DNA of 34,186 nucleotides, taken from NCBI GenBank assembly GCA_964358485.1, contig CAYHPY010000034.1:1-34186 (forward strand). The letters are read 5' to 3'. The translations under genes were made by a program, and so were the position numbers. Of the stretch, positions 11,901 to 17,661 are shown one piece after another. How positions within the stretch are numbered: the stretch's first letter is position 1; the number at the start of each line of letters is the position of its first letter. The DNA is from CAYHPY01 sp964358485 (GTDB taxonomy: Bacteria; Elusimicrobiota; Elusimicrobia; UBA1565; UBA9628). The notes beneath the pieces are model-generated. The model searched no databases and had not been told where the DNA came from. It saw only the letters and a list, made by a program, of their open reading frames with translations.

Positions 11901-12498
11901 CCACCCCTACATCGTGGCCATCCACGACCTTCTGGAAGAGGACGGACACCTATACCTGGTCTTCGAATACATCGACGGCGCGACCATCCAGGATTCCATT
12001 CTGCAAAAAGGGAAACTGTCTCCCAAGGAATGCGTCCGAATCCTCAAGTTCACGGTCCAGGCCCTCCACTACGCCCACGAGGAAAGAGCCATCATCCACC
12101 GAGACCTCAAGCCCGCCAACATCATGCGGGACCGCCGGGGCTACGTCAAGGTCATGGATTTCGGCATCGCCCGCAAGGCCACCGGGCAGACCCAATTCCA
12201 GGGCTTCGGCCCCGCCGTCGGCACGGCGTGCTATATGGCTCCGGAACAGCACCGCGGCCAGTCCGAGCGCCGCTCCGACATTTTTTGCCTGGGGGCCTCG
12301 GCCTATGAGATGCTGACCGCCCGGCTTCCCTTCCCCGGCCCCGACTACCTGGCCCAGAAGGACCGTGGCCGGTTCCAACCCCTGCCCGACGACGTCCCCT
12401 CCCCGCTCCGGGCCCTTGTCTCCGACTGCCTGGCGGCCGATCCCGACAAGCGCCCCGCCGACATGGCGGCCCTCCTCCGGCGCCTGGAAACGGCTTAA
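8905..12498 (+). CDS. Large transmembrane serine/threonine protein kinase
   Basis: A 1197-residue protein from the ATG at 8905, chosen because it begins a clear signal peptide (MPKTLARIRSGALGALVALL, then PAAAAKIPA). An in-frame ATG at 8878 has a GGAG upstream and is the alternative. The probable topology is a periplasmic region of about 25-355, a membrane segment at about 357-382, a cytosolic stretch, a membrane hairpin at about 505-545, then helical TPR-like repeats (about 650-920). The C-terminal kinase domain spans about 942-1197. The kinase is complete: GRGGMGFVYKA, VAVKK with Lys 972, HRDLKPANIM with Asp 1067, DFGIAR, and GTACYMAPEQH. It belongs to the PknB-like bacterial Hanks kinases. 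No PASTA repeats are present, so the ligand sensed outside is unknown. It is followed directly by the exported-protein cluster, which could be coincidental. Confidence 0.93.
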   Translation: MPKTLARIRSGALGALVALLGTLPAAAAKIPALDEVLDPFESVSVGPRAQALIEGIDAISTSAAPGAVWPAVGRGLDELEGWKARNDEARDRRVVLGRGVLKLSWRVRELVYRDPLEPAWIEPWVRVDGLRQSLLADDDSALADYMTQFVASPPEPDWKTLKITAGSVHDRLINGDSATFSAVGRLPALRDHEPGQIRNVLGDLARQLWALCQKIEDLHTDQWRQWENTVPPRLRAAGLSSTEIQALRLSRSATWNNNLRLVWGYWYRRIWEDGFPGITAALDIHIFSIKRQWPDFSPLYPRTYSALERTRARQEAAAKPADSPKPPALDLPELGRAELAPAAPEAPPPGNRDAERRRALALAAGLAAFGTLYGIFLAARSILGRKNLAALSEAKRLSEEKNYARAAALLTDEILLDLATDPRACKQAVTILEDADALEDLIDRRSEGKPDSFFRAFGSGFLNAGMPEECLALLHRKPSKTSADYALMTKAASQLKEKSLGEIPRRGAWFFALLGSAGVTGAFWWNSLDQGLMAAIVTLVPTFYLYLHRGPSPAAEQVLDRIAAARHSLFKNRLSGSNLKKLRQIAYPTLNEPLPQKHLPLEAALGKKKSPDVEEPPPPTERFPLDDDSSGTRELKAFIREKPANAFRPLPDEKWWKDFVFGPFARERADSWTKDDYRNALRAFMNYSDFARCEVFFRELSAFLPPTNAPELHYLYAVYSEKRGRPAPAAEIYGKLIGLGEPYKDSFERLGNLQAVPPGVRSKFAEVMRRAPPRNPAPPETPDRPFAREVDELLGQAQYAGAAEIFFGKAGGPEAWSRGDFGRFLRLYLQGDPLEEMPADFRNCLFASLPPGREPELYYALAARWEKEGRLDRAREVLTRLQAEKAGHRDAGEKLSRLEALSAEDQGRLTRFSAVSARLGSGKPLEGGKTEFPEEVIGRLGHYELLKPLGRGGMGFVYKARDPRLRRLVAVKKMLDQERVTPDEKEQFREEALLVADMRHPYIVAIHDLLEEDGHLYLVFEYIDGATIQDSILQKGKLSPKECVRILKFTVQALHYAHEERAIIHRDLKPANIMRDRRGYVKVMDFGIARKATGQTQFQGFGPAVGTACYMAPEQHRGQSERRSDIFCLGASAYEMLTARLPFPGPDYLAQKDRGRFQPLPDDVPSPLRALVSDCLAADPDKRPADMAALLRRLETA

Positions 12499-12540
12499 AA
12501 CCCCCCAAAAAACGACCTAGGCCTTGAATTGGGGGTTGAC
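12499..12540 (+). promoter_or_regulatory. Inverted repeat running into a TTGAC box upstream of exported protein copy 1
   Basis: The arms AACCCCCCAA (12499-12508) and TTGGGGGTT (12529-12537) flank a core containing CCTAGG. The right arm overlaps TTGAC (12536-12540). The same arrangement occurs at 14259-14299 before copy 3. It could be an operator over a -35 element. It could also be a hairpin terminating the kinase transcript, because a T-rich stretch (TTTTTTAT) follows about 12 bases later. No good -10 at standard spacing was seen. Confidence 0.4.
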
Positions 12541-12848
12541 TTTGCAAGTTTTTTATCAAGAGGGGGCAAAAAAGAGATGAGAACGGCTCGATTTTAACGA
12601 TTTCCTAGACGGAACGAAAGAAACAACGGCAAGAAAAATACAAGCGAAACCAATATGGGCCTAAGGGCCCATATTGGGATAGGCCCCCTGCGTCCTCCCG
12701 CCAAGCCCATCGGCCCATGAGCCGAATCCGAAATCGGCCTACACTCAAACCAGCGGGAAAGACCATGAAACAAAAATTTAACACCCCGGAAACAATCATG
12801 AAACACGGTTCTGGTATCTCTGCGAATGTGAAGCAGGGAGGAGCCGAG
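12541..12848 (+). promoter_or_regulatory. Leader region shared with copy 3, containing a conserved hairpin
   Basis: This is a 308-base leader without a supported gene. It contains a perfect 12-pair hairpin (12650-12677, loop TAAG), conserved blocks such as TAGACGGAAC and GCCCATCGGCCCA, and just before the start TCTGGTATCTCTGCGAA...AAGCAGGGAGGAGCC. CTCTGC there can pair with GCAGGG, which touches the Shine-Dalgarno GGGAGGAG. The leader of copy 3 keeps these blocks, including the hairpin with one A-U to U-A swap. An in-frame upstream ATG (12765) is judged non-coding because nearly all differences from copy 3 in that stretch change the amino acid. It may be a structured regulatory leader. Confidence 0.45.
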
Positions 12849-13208
12849 ATGAACCAGATCAAGAAGCTGACCGCCGGGTTGGTGCTGGGAGTCCTGATGC
12901 TGATCGCCGCCGGAAACGCCGCCGCCGAGGACCGCTCGACGAAGAATGTCCCTTCGAACCGCGCCGCCGCCATCATCCAGAAAGCCGGAAGCCTCCTGGC
13001 CCCCCTGGCCTGCAACGCGCACCGGGCCCTCAAGCTCTGCGCCGACAGCCGGACCACCGCCTTCAACTTCGGCATGAAGAAGGCCCCGGCCGCCTCCGCC
13101 AAGCCCGCCGCCAACAAGCTGTTCCAGATCGCGCAGATGTTCATCGATGACATGAAGGTGGCGGAAGTCGGCGACTGGAAAGTGGCTCTGAAGATTGAGA
13201 TTGAATAA
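12849..13208 (+). CDS. Exported 119-residue protein of unknown family, copy 1
   Basis: The start ATG at 12849 follows a strong Shine-Dalgarno (GGGAGGAG, 6 bases away) and opens a Sec signal peptide (MNQIKKLTAGLVLGVLMLIA, cleavage likely after AGNAAA). The mature part has PLACNAHRALKLCAD with two Cys that could form a disulfide, TTAFNFGMKKA, a short Ala/Lys/Pro segment, and a well-conserved C-terminal block KLFQIAQMFIDDMKVAE. It has two paralogues downstream of exactly the same length (13742-14101 and 14606-14965). The family is not recognised. It is a small secreted or periplasmic protein; a structural, adhesive or signalling role cannot be told apart. It is closer to copy 3 than to copy 2 in the signal peptide and leader. 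Confidence 0.85.
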   Translation: MNQIKKLTAGLVLGVLMLIAAGNAAAEDRSTKNVPSNRAAAIIQKAGSLLAPLACNAHRALKLCADSRTTAFNFGMKKAPAASAKPAANKLFQIAQMFIDDMKVAEVGDWKVALKIEIE

Positions 13209-13210
13209 TC

Positions 13211-13228
13211 GGCGACCTTCAGGTCGCC
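13211..13228 (+). terminator. Short hairpin just after the stop of copy 1
   Basis: GGCGACC (13211-13217) pairs with GGTCGCC (13222-13228) around a TTCA loop, directly after the stop codon. Copies 2 and 3 keep a related but weaker version (CGACCTTCAGGTCG and CGACCTTCATGTCG). The downstream tract is pyrimidine-rich but not a clean T-run, so it may be an mRNA-end or stability element rather than a full terminator. Confidence 0.4.
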
Positions 13229-13239
13229 CCTCTCTTGCT

Positions 13240-13268
13240 TTCCGTTCCGTAAGTTCCGCTCCCAAAGC
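13240..13268. repeat. Copy of a dispersed GGAACGGAA-type short repeat
   Basis: This stretch contains TTCCGTTCC (13240-13248) followed by AAGTTCCGCTCCC. The same word family recurs downstream of copy 2 (14154-14162) and, as a variant (TTAGTTCCGTCCCC), downstream of copy 3. It also occurs inside pfaA and pfaC linkers (see findings). Confidence 0.5.
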
Positions 13269-13320
13269 TCCTTTTCACCGCCTTCGCCCCATCGAATCCG
13301 TTCCCCAAAAATCCATCCAG

Positions 13321-13398
13321 TTGTCAAGGCCCCTTCCGTCGAAGAACCGGGACCTTTTTGGGCCTTGACAAATCAAGCTTTCCGGCTATACTTGTCAA
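13321..13398 (+). promoter_or_regulatory. Sigma70-like promoter with overlapping inverted repeats, upstream of the riboswitch
   Basis: TTGACA (13365-13370) and TATACT (13387-13392) are separated by 16 bases, a near-consensus sigma70 promoter. The -35 lies in the right arm of a perfect 12-base inverted repeat (TTGTCAAGGCCC at 13321-13332 with GGGCCTTGACAA at 13360-13371). A third half-site, TTGTCAA, lies at 13392-13398, so TTGACAA...TTGTCAA also brackets the -35/-10 region. This suggests operator binding by a dimeric regulator, or a hairpin ending the copy 1 transcript. Confidence 0.65.
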
Positions 13399-13411
13399 TG
13401 TAGCATCCCGT

Positions 13412-13458
13412 CCGCGTGTACTCGCGGTTTCCGGGTCCCATAAAGAGGTGGGACCCGG
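13412..13458 (+). other. Two hairpins in the 5' leader before the aptamer
   Basis: CCGCG...CGCGG (about 13412-13427) is followed by a perfect 10-pair hairpin, CCGGGTCCCA (13431-13440) with TGGGACCCGG (13449-13458). They sit between the promoter and the riboswitch aptamer, and their function is unknown. No T-run follows, so these are not obvious terminators. Confidence 0.5.
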
Positions 13459-13490
13459 GGGCACCGAGAGGTTGTGATCGCGGAAGGGCG

Positions 13491-13566
13491 ATAACGGCAA
13501 ACTCGCCGCAAGGCGGGGGCGCAAAGCCCGGACTCCTCGACTTAGGGGAGGGTTAGGCTACCGAAC
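13491..13566 (+). ncRNA. GEMM-I (cyclic di-GMP-I type) riboswitch aptamer
   Basis: The core matches the GEMM-I consensus: ACGGCAAAC, a P2 helix capped by a GNRA tetraloop (CGCC-GCAA-GGCG), the invariant block GGCGCAAAGCC, a P3 hairpin (ACTCC...GGGAG), and the closing GGCTACCGA whose CCG pairs with the opening CGG. By my alignment to the Vibrio Vc2 aptamer, the base just before CAAA (equivalent to G20) is G and the A47 and C92 equivalents are kept. This favours cyclic di-GMP over the cGAMP-selective variant. It lies about 95 bases after the promoter and 57 bases before an intrinsic terminator, so transcription-level control of the exported protein copy 2 is likely. Confidence 0.85.
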
Positions 13567-13623
13567 AAAAAAATGGCCCGATACCAAATCCGGAGCGCAA
13601 GCTCCTCCACGGAAAACAGATTC

Positions 13624-13677
13624 GCCGCTCCTGCCGCGGCCCCCTTCACGGGGCCTCGACAGGAGCGGCCTGTTTTT
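13624..13677 (+). terminator. Riboswitch expression platform: intrinsic terminator before copy 2
   Basis: GCCGCTCCTG (13624-13633) pairs with CAGGAGCGGC (13660-13669), enclosing a second stem GGCCCC/GGGGCC (13638-13643 with 13650-13655). The tail TGTTTTT ends at 13677. Upstream GGAGCG (13592-13597) could pair with CGCTCC (13626-13631) as an anti-terminator. Alternatively it can fold locally as GGAGC-GCAA-GCTCC, which would leave the terminator free. The direction of control (on or off with ligand) cannot be decided by eye. Confidence 0.8.
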
Positions 13678-13741
13678 ACCCTGGGGGGCGGCGCCCGGAA
13701 CCTTGGTATCAAACGCCCCCTTTAAAGGGGCAGAGGAAACC

Positions 13742-14101
13742 GTGAATAAGTCCAAGATGCTGGCCGCCGGGTTGTTGCTGGGAGCCGGAATGATGCTGGC
13801 CGCCGCAAACGCCTCCGCCGAGGAGCGCGGGTCGAAACTGGACGCCCCCCGCCGCGCCGCCGCCTTCATCCAGAAGGCCGGCAGCCTGATCGGGCCCCTG
13901 GCCTGCAACGCCCACCGCGCCCTCAAGCTGTGCGCCGACAGCCAGACCACGGCGTTCAACTTCGGGATGAAGAAGGCCCGGGCCGCCTCGTCCAAGCCCG
14001 CCGCCAATAAGCTGTTCCAGATCGCGCAGATGTTCATCGACGACATGAAGGTCGCCGAGATCGGAGATTGGAAGGTTGCCCTGAAAGTCGAAATCGAGTA
14101 A
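13742..14101 (+). CDS. Exported 119-residue protein of unknown family, copy 2 (riboswitch-controlled)
   Basis: The start is GTG at 13742, preceded by GAGGAA; a 14-base palindrome CCCCTTTAAAGGGG (13717-13730) lies just before the ribosome-binding site. It has a signal peptide (VNKSKMLAAGLLLGAGMMLA, cleavage near ANASA). The mature part follows the family pattern: RAAAFIQKAGSLIGPLAC, NAHRALKLCAD, TTAFNFGMKKAR, KLFQIAQMFIDDMKVAE and a VALKVEIE end. It has the same length as copies 1 and 3. Its leader is wholly different from theirs and carries the GEMM-I riboswitch and terminator. Expression therefore probably follows the intracellular cyclic di-GMP level, which usually marks the switch between motile and sessile life. 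That fits, but does not prove, a surface or matrix role. Confidence 0.87.
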   Translation: MNKSKMLAAGLLLGAGMMLAAANASAEERGSKLDAPRRAAAFIQKAGSLIGPLACNAHRALKLCADSQTTAFNFGMKKARAASSKPAANKLFQIAQMFIDDMKVAEIGDWKVALKVEIE

Positions 14102-14153
14102 TCGGCGACCTTCAGGTCGGCACTCACTTGTTCTTCGTGCCGTTTGCTGTGAG

Positions 14154-14162
14154 TTCCGTTCC
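14154..14162. repeat. Copy of the GGAACGGAA short repeat after copy 2
   Basis: TTCCGTTCC lies in the stretch GAGTTCCGTTCCCTAAGTTCC between copy 2 and its terminator. It is the same word as at 13240. Confidence 0.45.
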
Positions 14163-14188
14163 CTAAGTTCCGCGGCCATATCGACCAC

Positions 14189-14237
14189 GGCCCCGCCGGG
14201 TTCCCCCCTCCAGGGGACCCCGGCGGGGCCGTTTTTT
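14189..14237 (+). terminator. Strong intrinsic terminator after copy 2
   Basis: GGCCCCGCCGGG (14189-14200) pairs perfectly over 12 bases with CCCGGCGGGGCC (14219-14230), followed by GTTTTTT. It ends the riboswitch-controlled transcript, so copy 3 needs its own promoter. Confidence 0.92.
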
Positions 14238-14258
14238 GACCACCAAAACCCTCCCCAA

Positions 14259-14299
14259 AACCCCCTAAAACCTATATAGGTCTTGAATGGGGGGTTGAC
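14259..14299 (+). promoter_or_regulatory. Inverted repeat running into a TTGAC box upstream of copy 3
   Basis: AACCCCC (14259-14265) and GGGGGGTT (14289-14296) flank the perfect palindrome ACCTATATAGGT (14270-14281). The right arm overlaps TTGAC (14295-14299). The layout matches the region before copy 1. A strong terminator already lies upstream here, so a terminator role is unnecessary and an operator/promoter reading is favoured. A standard -10 is not clear. Confidence 0.45.
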
Positions 14300-14605
14300 G
14301 CAGCCAGACTAAAATCAAGCCCATAAAAAAAGATCCTATTTTTGCTCGCATTTAACGAGTTTCCAGACGGAACTATTTTAAAAGGCAAGGAAAAAGCCAA
14401 AAGTGATGGCGTTTGGGCCTAAAGGCCCAAATTGATCTAGGCCCCATGCATTAAATCCCGAAGCCCATCGGCCCAGGAGAGTTCCCGCTTGCGGCCCTAC
14501 ACTAAGGGCATGGAGCAAGCCATGAAACAAAAACTTAACGCCGCGGAAACATTCGCGAAACACCACTCTGGTATCTCTGCGAACAGCAAGCAGGGAGGAG
14601 CCGAG
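14300..14605 (+). promoter_or_regulatory. Leader region of copy 3, homologous to that of copy 1
   Basis: A 306-base non-coding leader. The conserved hairpin is TTTGGGCC (14412-14419), loop TAAA, GGCCCAAA (14424-14431). Shared blocks with the copy 1 leader are CCAGACGGAAC, GCCCATCGGCCCA, CCTACACT and TCTGGTATCTCTGCGAA...AAGCAGGGAGGAGCC. The hairpin is kept with one compensatory pair change. No known riboswitch class was recognised. Confidence 0.45.
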
Positions 14606-14965
14606 ATGAACCAGATCAAGAAGCTGACCGCCGGGTTGGTGCTGGGAGTCCTGATGCTGATCTGCGCCGGAAAGGCCGCCGCCGAGGACCGCGCGACGAA
14701 AACCGAAACCCCTTACCGCGCCGCCGCCATCATCCAGAAAGCCGGAAGCCTCCTGGCGCCCCTGGCCTGCAATTCCCACCGGGCCCTCAAGCTCTGCGCC
14801 GAGACGCCGACCACCGCCTTCAACTTCGGCATCAAGAAGGCCAAGGTCGCCGCCGCCCAGCCCAAGGGCAACAAGCTCTTCAAGATCGCGCAGATGTTCA
14901 TAGACGACATGAAGGTCGCCGAGATCGGGAATTGGAAGGTGGCCTTAAAAGTCGAGATTGAGTGA
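14606..14965 (+). CDS. Exported 119-residue protein of unknown family, copy 3
   Basis: ATG at 14606 follows GGGAGGAG at the same spacing as in copy 1. The first 19 residues (MNQIKKLTAGLVLGVLMLI) equal those of copy 1, so gene and leader arose by a fairly recent duplication. The mature part has PLACNSHRALKLCAE with the conserved Cys pair, TTAFNFGIKKA, a more diverged AKVAAAQPKGNK linker and KLFKIAQMFIDDMKVAE. The signal peptide also holds a Cys (LICAGKAAA), but the context is not a good lipobox and cleavage after the Ala run is more likely. The gene is convergent with oleD, 48 bases away. Confidence 0.85.
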   Translation: MNQIKKLTAGLVLGVLMLICAGKAAAEDRATKTETPYRAAAIIQKAGSLLAPLACNSHRALKLCAETPTTAFNFGIKKAKVAAAQPKGNKLFKIAQMFIDDMKVAEIGNWKVALKVEIE

Positions 14966-15013
14966 TCGGCGACCTTCATGTCGGCGATCAATCGTTCTTC
15001 GTTTTGATTTCCG

Positions 15014-16021
15014 TTAGTTCCGTCCCCCCTCCCGTTCGTTTATAAACCACTCCCTAAGCCGTTCAATACCCTCCTCCACCCTGACCTTCGGCTCATACCC
15101 CAAATCCCGCCTGGCCGCGGCAATGTTAAACCAATGCGCCGTGGACAGCTGAAGGACCATGAACCGGGTCAGCCGCGGCTCCCCCGGGAGCCGCAGGATA
15201 CGGTGGACGGCCTCCAGCACCGCCGCCCCGGCCAGGGCGGCCCGGGGAGAGATGGTTTTTTGGACCGGGGGCAGTCCGGCGGCCCCCAAAATCAAGTCGA
15301 TGATCTCCCAAATCGGCCGGGGGTCCCCGGAGGAGATAAAATAGGCCTTCCCGGCGCAGGAAGCCCCGGGGGTCAGGCGCTCGGCGGCCAGCAGGTGGGC
15401 CTCGGCCGCGTCGGAGATGTATGTGGTGTCCACCAGCTTGCGCCCGGTTTCGATGCGCCGCAGGACCCCGGCCCGGGCCTTGGCCACGATCCGGGGCGTG
15501 ATTTGGGTGTCGCCGGGCCCCCAGAGCAGATGGGGACGCAGGGCCACGGTGGCCAATTGAGGCCCGTCGGCGGCCAGCACCATCTCCTCGGCGACGGCCT
15601 TGGTGGCGGAATAATGGGAGTCAAAGCGCTTCGGGTAGGGGGCGGATTCGTCGATGCCGTCGGCGTCTCTCCCGTCGAAAACCACGCTGGGGGAGCTAGT
15701 GTAGACCAGCTTGCGGATTCCGTGGGCCCGGCAGGCCGCCAGGACATTGCGGGTCCCCTCGATGTTGGCGCTCCGATATTCCTCGTAAGGCCCCCAAACC
15801 CCGGCCTTGGCCGCGCAATGAAACACGATGTCGCAGCCGGCCGCCGCGCGCTGGACCGCCCCGGCGTCGGCGATGTCCCCCCGTTCGAAAGATGCCCCCC
15901 GGGCCCGCAGGGCGGGATAATCGCCCCGGGAAAAGCCCCGGACTTGGTGCCCCCGGTCGAGCAGGAGGCCCGCTACGGCCCCCCCCAGAAAACCCCCCGC
16001 CCCGGTGACCAAAGCCTTCAT
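15014..16021 (-). CDS. oleD: OleD, NAD(P)H-dependent 2-alkyl-3-oxoalkanoate reductase
   Basis: A 335-residue extended short-chain dehydrogenase of the OleD/3-beta-HSD-like group. Visible are the Rossmann motif TGAGGFLG at the N-terminus, VYTSSPSVVF, the catalytic YSATK (Tyr 137, Lys 141), LRPHLLWGPGD and the family-typical GRKLVDTTYISDAAEAHLLA. OleD reduces the beta-keto acid made by OleA to the beta-hydroxy acid. The ATG at 16021 overlaps the oleC stop (ATGA), which fixes the start; a longer open frame reaching 16633 is only the shadow of oleC. It is the last gene of the operon. Confidence 0.93.
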   Translation of the reverse strand: MKALVTGAGGFLGGAVAGLLLDRGHQVRGFSRGDYPALRARGASFERGDIADAGAVQRAAAGCDIVFHCAAKAGVWGPYEEYRSANIEGTRNVLAACRAHGIRKLVYTSSPSVVFDGRDADGIDESAPYPKRFDSHYSATKAVAEEMVLAADGPQLATVALRPHLLWGPGDTQITPRIVAKARAGVLRRIETGRKLVDTTYISDAAEAHLLAAERLTPGASCAGKAYFISSGDPRPIWEIIDLILGAAGLPPVQKTISPRAALAGAAVLEAVHRILRLPGEPRLTRFMVLQLSTAHWFNIAAARRDLGYEPKVRVEEGIERLREWFINEREGGRN

Positions 16022-17661
16022 GCGGGCCTTCCCAGCTCGCCGCAGGCCCATACGGCCAGCTTCTCCCGGAAAATCTTGGCGTTGTGGCGGATGTCCACCG
16101 GGAACTCGTCGTGGAAAAGGACGGTCCGAATGCCCCGGGTTTGGACCTGTTCGGAGCCCAACGCCAGCAGTTCCCGGCGCACCGCCTCCAAATCCAGGCC
16201 GGGAGGGACCCCGGACTCCAATTCCACGCAAAGGACGGGCTCCTGCGCGCCGGCTTTTCCCACGCCCACCAAAGCGGTCCGCCGGACCAGCGGATGGGCG
16301 TTGAACACTCCCTCGCAAGCCACCGTAAACAGGGGACCGGCCGCCGTCAGCACCCGCTGGCTTTTTCGGCCGACGAACCAAAGCCGGCCGCTCGAATCCA
16401 GCCGGCCCAGGTCGCCCATGCGGTGGAGGATTTCTCCCCGCGGCCCCCGGATTTTGGCCAGAGCGGTGGCCTCGGGGCGGCGAAAGTATTCGGGGGTGAC
16501 CACGGGCCCCCCCGCCACGATCTCCCCCACCTCCCCTTCGGGGAGGAGCAGGGCGTCCTCCCAGACCGGGATGGGTTCCTCGGAAATGCGGATGAGCCGC
16601 ACCTCCATCCCCGGGACCGGACGCCCCACGCAAGTGCCCTCTCCCTCAAAGGACTTGGCCCCGGTTTCCGAGAGGATCTCGCTTCCCGCCATAACGCAGA
16701 CGGGCAAGGCCTCCGTGGCTCCATAGGGCGTGTAGATTTCGGCCCCGGGCCCCAGGAGCCCCGAAAACCGCTCCACGACCCGGGCCGGCACCGGGGCACC
16801 CGCCGAGAGCACCCGCTTGAGGCTCGGCAAGCGGACCTCCCGGGCCTCTCCGTAGCGTCCCACCCGGTCCAGCAGGGCCGGAGAGCCGAAGAGCTGGACG
16901 GCCCCGCTTTCCTGGATCACCCGAATGATTTCCATGGGGTCCACCTGCCCCGGCCGCGTGAAATCCATGTCGGGAAGGTGGGCCGTCATGCCCAAGGCCA
17001 CGTCGAAGAGAGCGAAGAGCGGGAAGGTCGGCACCGACGCCCCTCCGGCCTCGATCTTAAAAAGTTCGGCCAGCATTCGGACCTGGGCCGAGAAAATTTC
17101 ATGGGTGTAGACCGCCCCCTTCGGAACTCCGGTGGAACCCGAAGTAAACAGGATCGCGGCCGGGAAACCGGCCCGAGGCCAGACCCGTGGCGGAGCCTGA
17201 GCGGCGAGCCTCCGGAGCCCGTCCAAGTTCTCCCCTCCCCAGAACCACCGCCGGCCCACCGTGACCAGTTTGCGGACGGATTTGCGCCCCCAACCCTTGA
17301 GCAGGCGCCCGGCGTGGGCCTTGGGCGTGCCGATGAAGGCCTCGGGTTCGGCTTCCTCCAGAGAGCGCCCCAAGGACTCCAGCCCCATGCCGGGATCCAC
17401 CAGGACCGGCACGGCCGCGACCCGGAACAAGGCGAAGGTGAGGGCGAAAAATTCCGGGCAGGGCGGAACCATCAGGACGGTTCGAACCCCGGGGCCGATG
17501 CCGAAACGGACCAGGCCGGCCGCCAGGCGGGAGCAATCTTCCTCAAGTTGGGCGAAAGTCGTCGATTTTCCGCCCTGCACCACCGCCGGAAAATTGCCCC
17601 GAGAGGAGGCCAAAGCGCTCAGCAGAGCGGAGATGTCCCCGCCGGCCGGCGCGGCGTTCAT
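16018..17661 (-). CDS. oleC: OleC, beta-lactone synthetase (AMP-dependent ligase superfamily)
   Basis: A 547-residue ANL-superfamily enzyme. Motifs seen are FTSGSTGVPKGAVYTHE (ATP loop), YTPYGATEALPVCV, MGDLGRLDSSGRLWFVGRKS (hinge region) and a C-terminal RHNAKIFREKLA with the conserved Lys. In the Ole pathway it converts a beta-hydroxy acid to a cis-beta-lactone using ATP. The ATG at 17661 overlaps the oleB stop (ATGA), and the end overlaps oleD (ATGA). Assignment as OleC rather than a general acyl-CoA ligase rests on its place between oleB and oleD and on the family-like sequence. OleB and OleC are separate here, unlike the OleBC fusions of some actinobacteria. Confidence 0.92.
   Translation of the reverse strand: MNAAPAGGDISALLSALASSRGNFPAVVQGGKSTTFAQLEEDCSRLAAGLVRFGIGPGVRTVLMVPPCPEFFALTFALFRVAAVPVLVDPGMGLESLGRSLEEAEPEAFIGTPKAHAGRLLKGWGRKSVRKLVTVGRRWFWGGENLDGLRRLAAQAPPRVWPRAGFPAAILFTSGSTGVPKGAVYTHEIFSAQVRMLAELFKIEAGGASVPTFPLFALFDVALGMTAHLPDMDFTRPGQVDPMEIIRVIQESGAVQLFGSPALLDRVGRYGEAREVRLPSLKRVLSAGAPVPARVVERFSGLLGPGAEIYTPYGATEALPVCVMAGSEILSETGAKSFEGEGTCVGRPVPGMEVRLIRISEEPIPVWEDALLLPEGEVGEIVAGGPVVTPEYFRRPEATALAKIRGPRGEILHRMGDLGRLDSSGRLWFVGRKSQRVLTAAGPLFTVACEGVFNAHPLVRRTALVGVGKAGAQEPVLCVELESGVPPGLDLEAVRRELLALGSEQVQTRGIRTVLFHDEFPVDIRHNAKIFREKLAVWACGELGRPA

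Noticed and set aside
12717..12848. Upstream in-frame extension of exported protein copy 1 (and 14489-14605 for copy 3)
   Set aside because: A strong Shine-Dalgarno and signal peptide mark the downstream ATG. In the extension nearly all base differences between copies change the amino acid, unlike a protein under selection.
13491..13566. cGAMP-selective (GEMM-Ib) reading of the aptamer
   Set aside because: By my alignment the base equivalent to Vc2 G20 is G, which favours cyclic di-GMP. This is kept only as an alternative because the alignment was made by eye.
13558..14127. Minus-strand 189-codon frame over the riboswitch terminator and copy 2
   Set aside because: It crosses the intrinsic terminator and lies antisense to copy 2, with similar shadow frames at copies 1 and 3 because those genes are homologous.
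12499..15013. tRNA or rRNA genes in the gene-sparse middle region
   Set aside because: I found no cloverleaf with a T-loop GTTCGA-type core and no rRNA-like sequence; the structure present fits the riboswitch, terminators and leaders.
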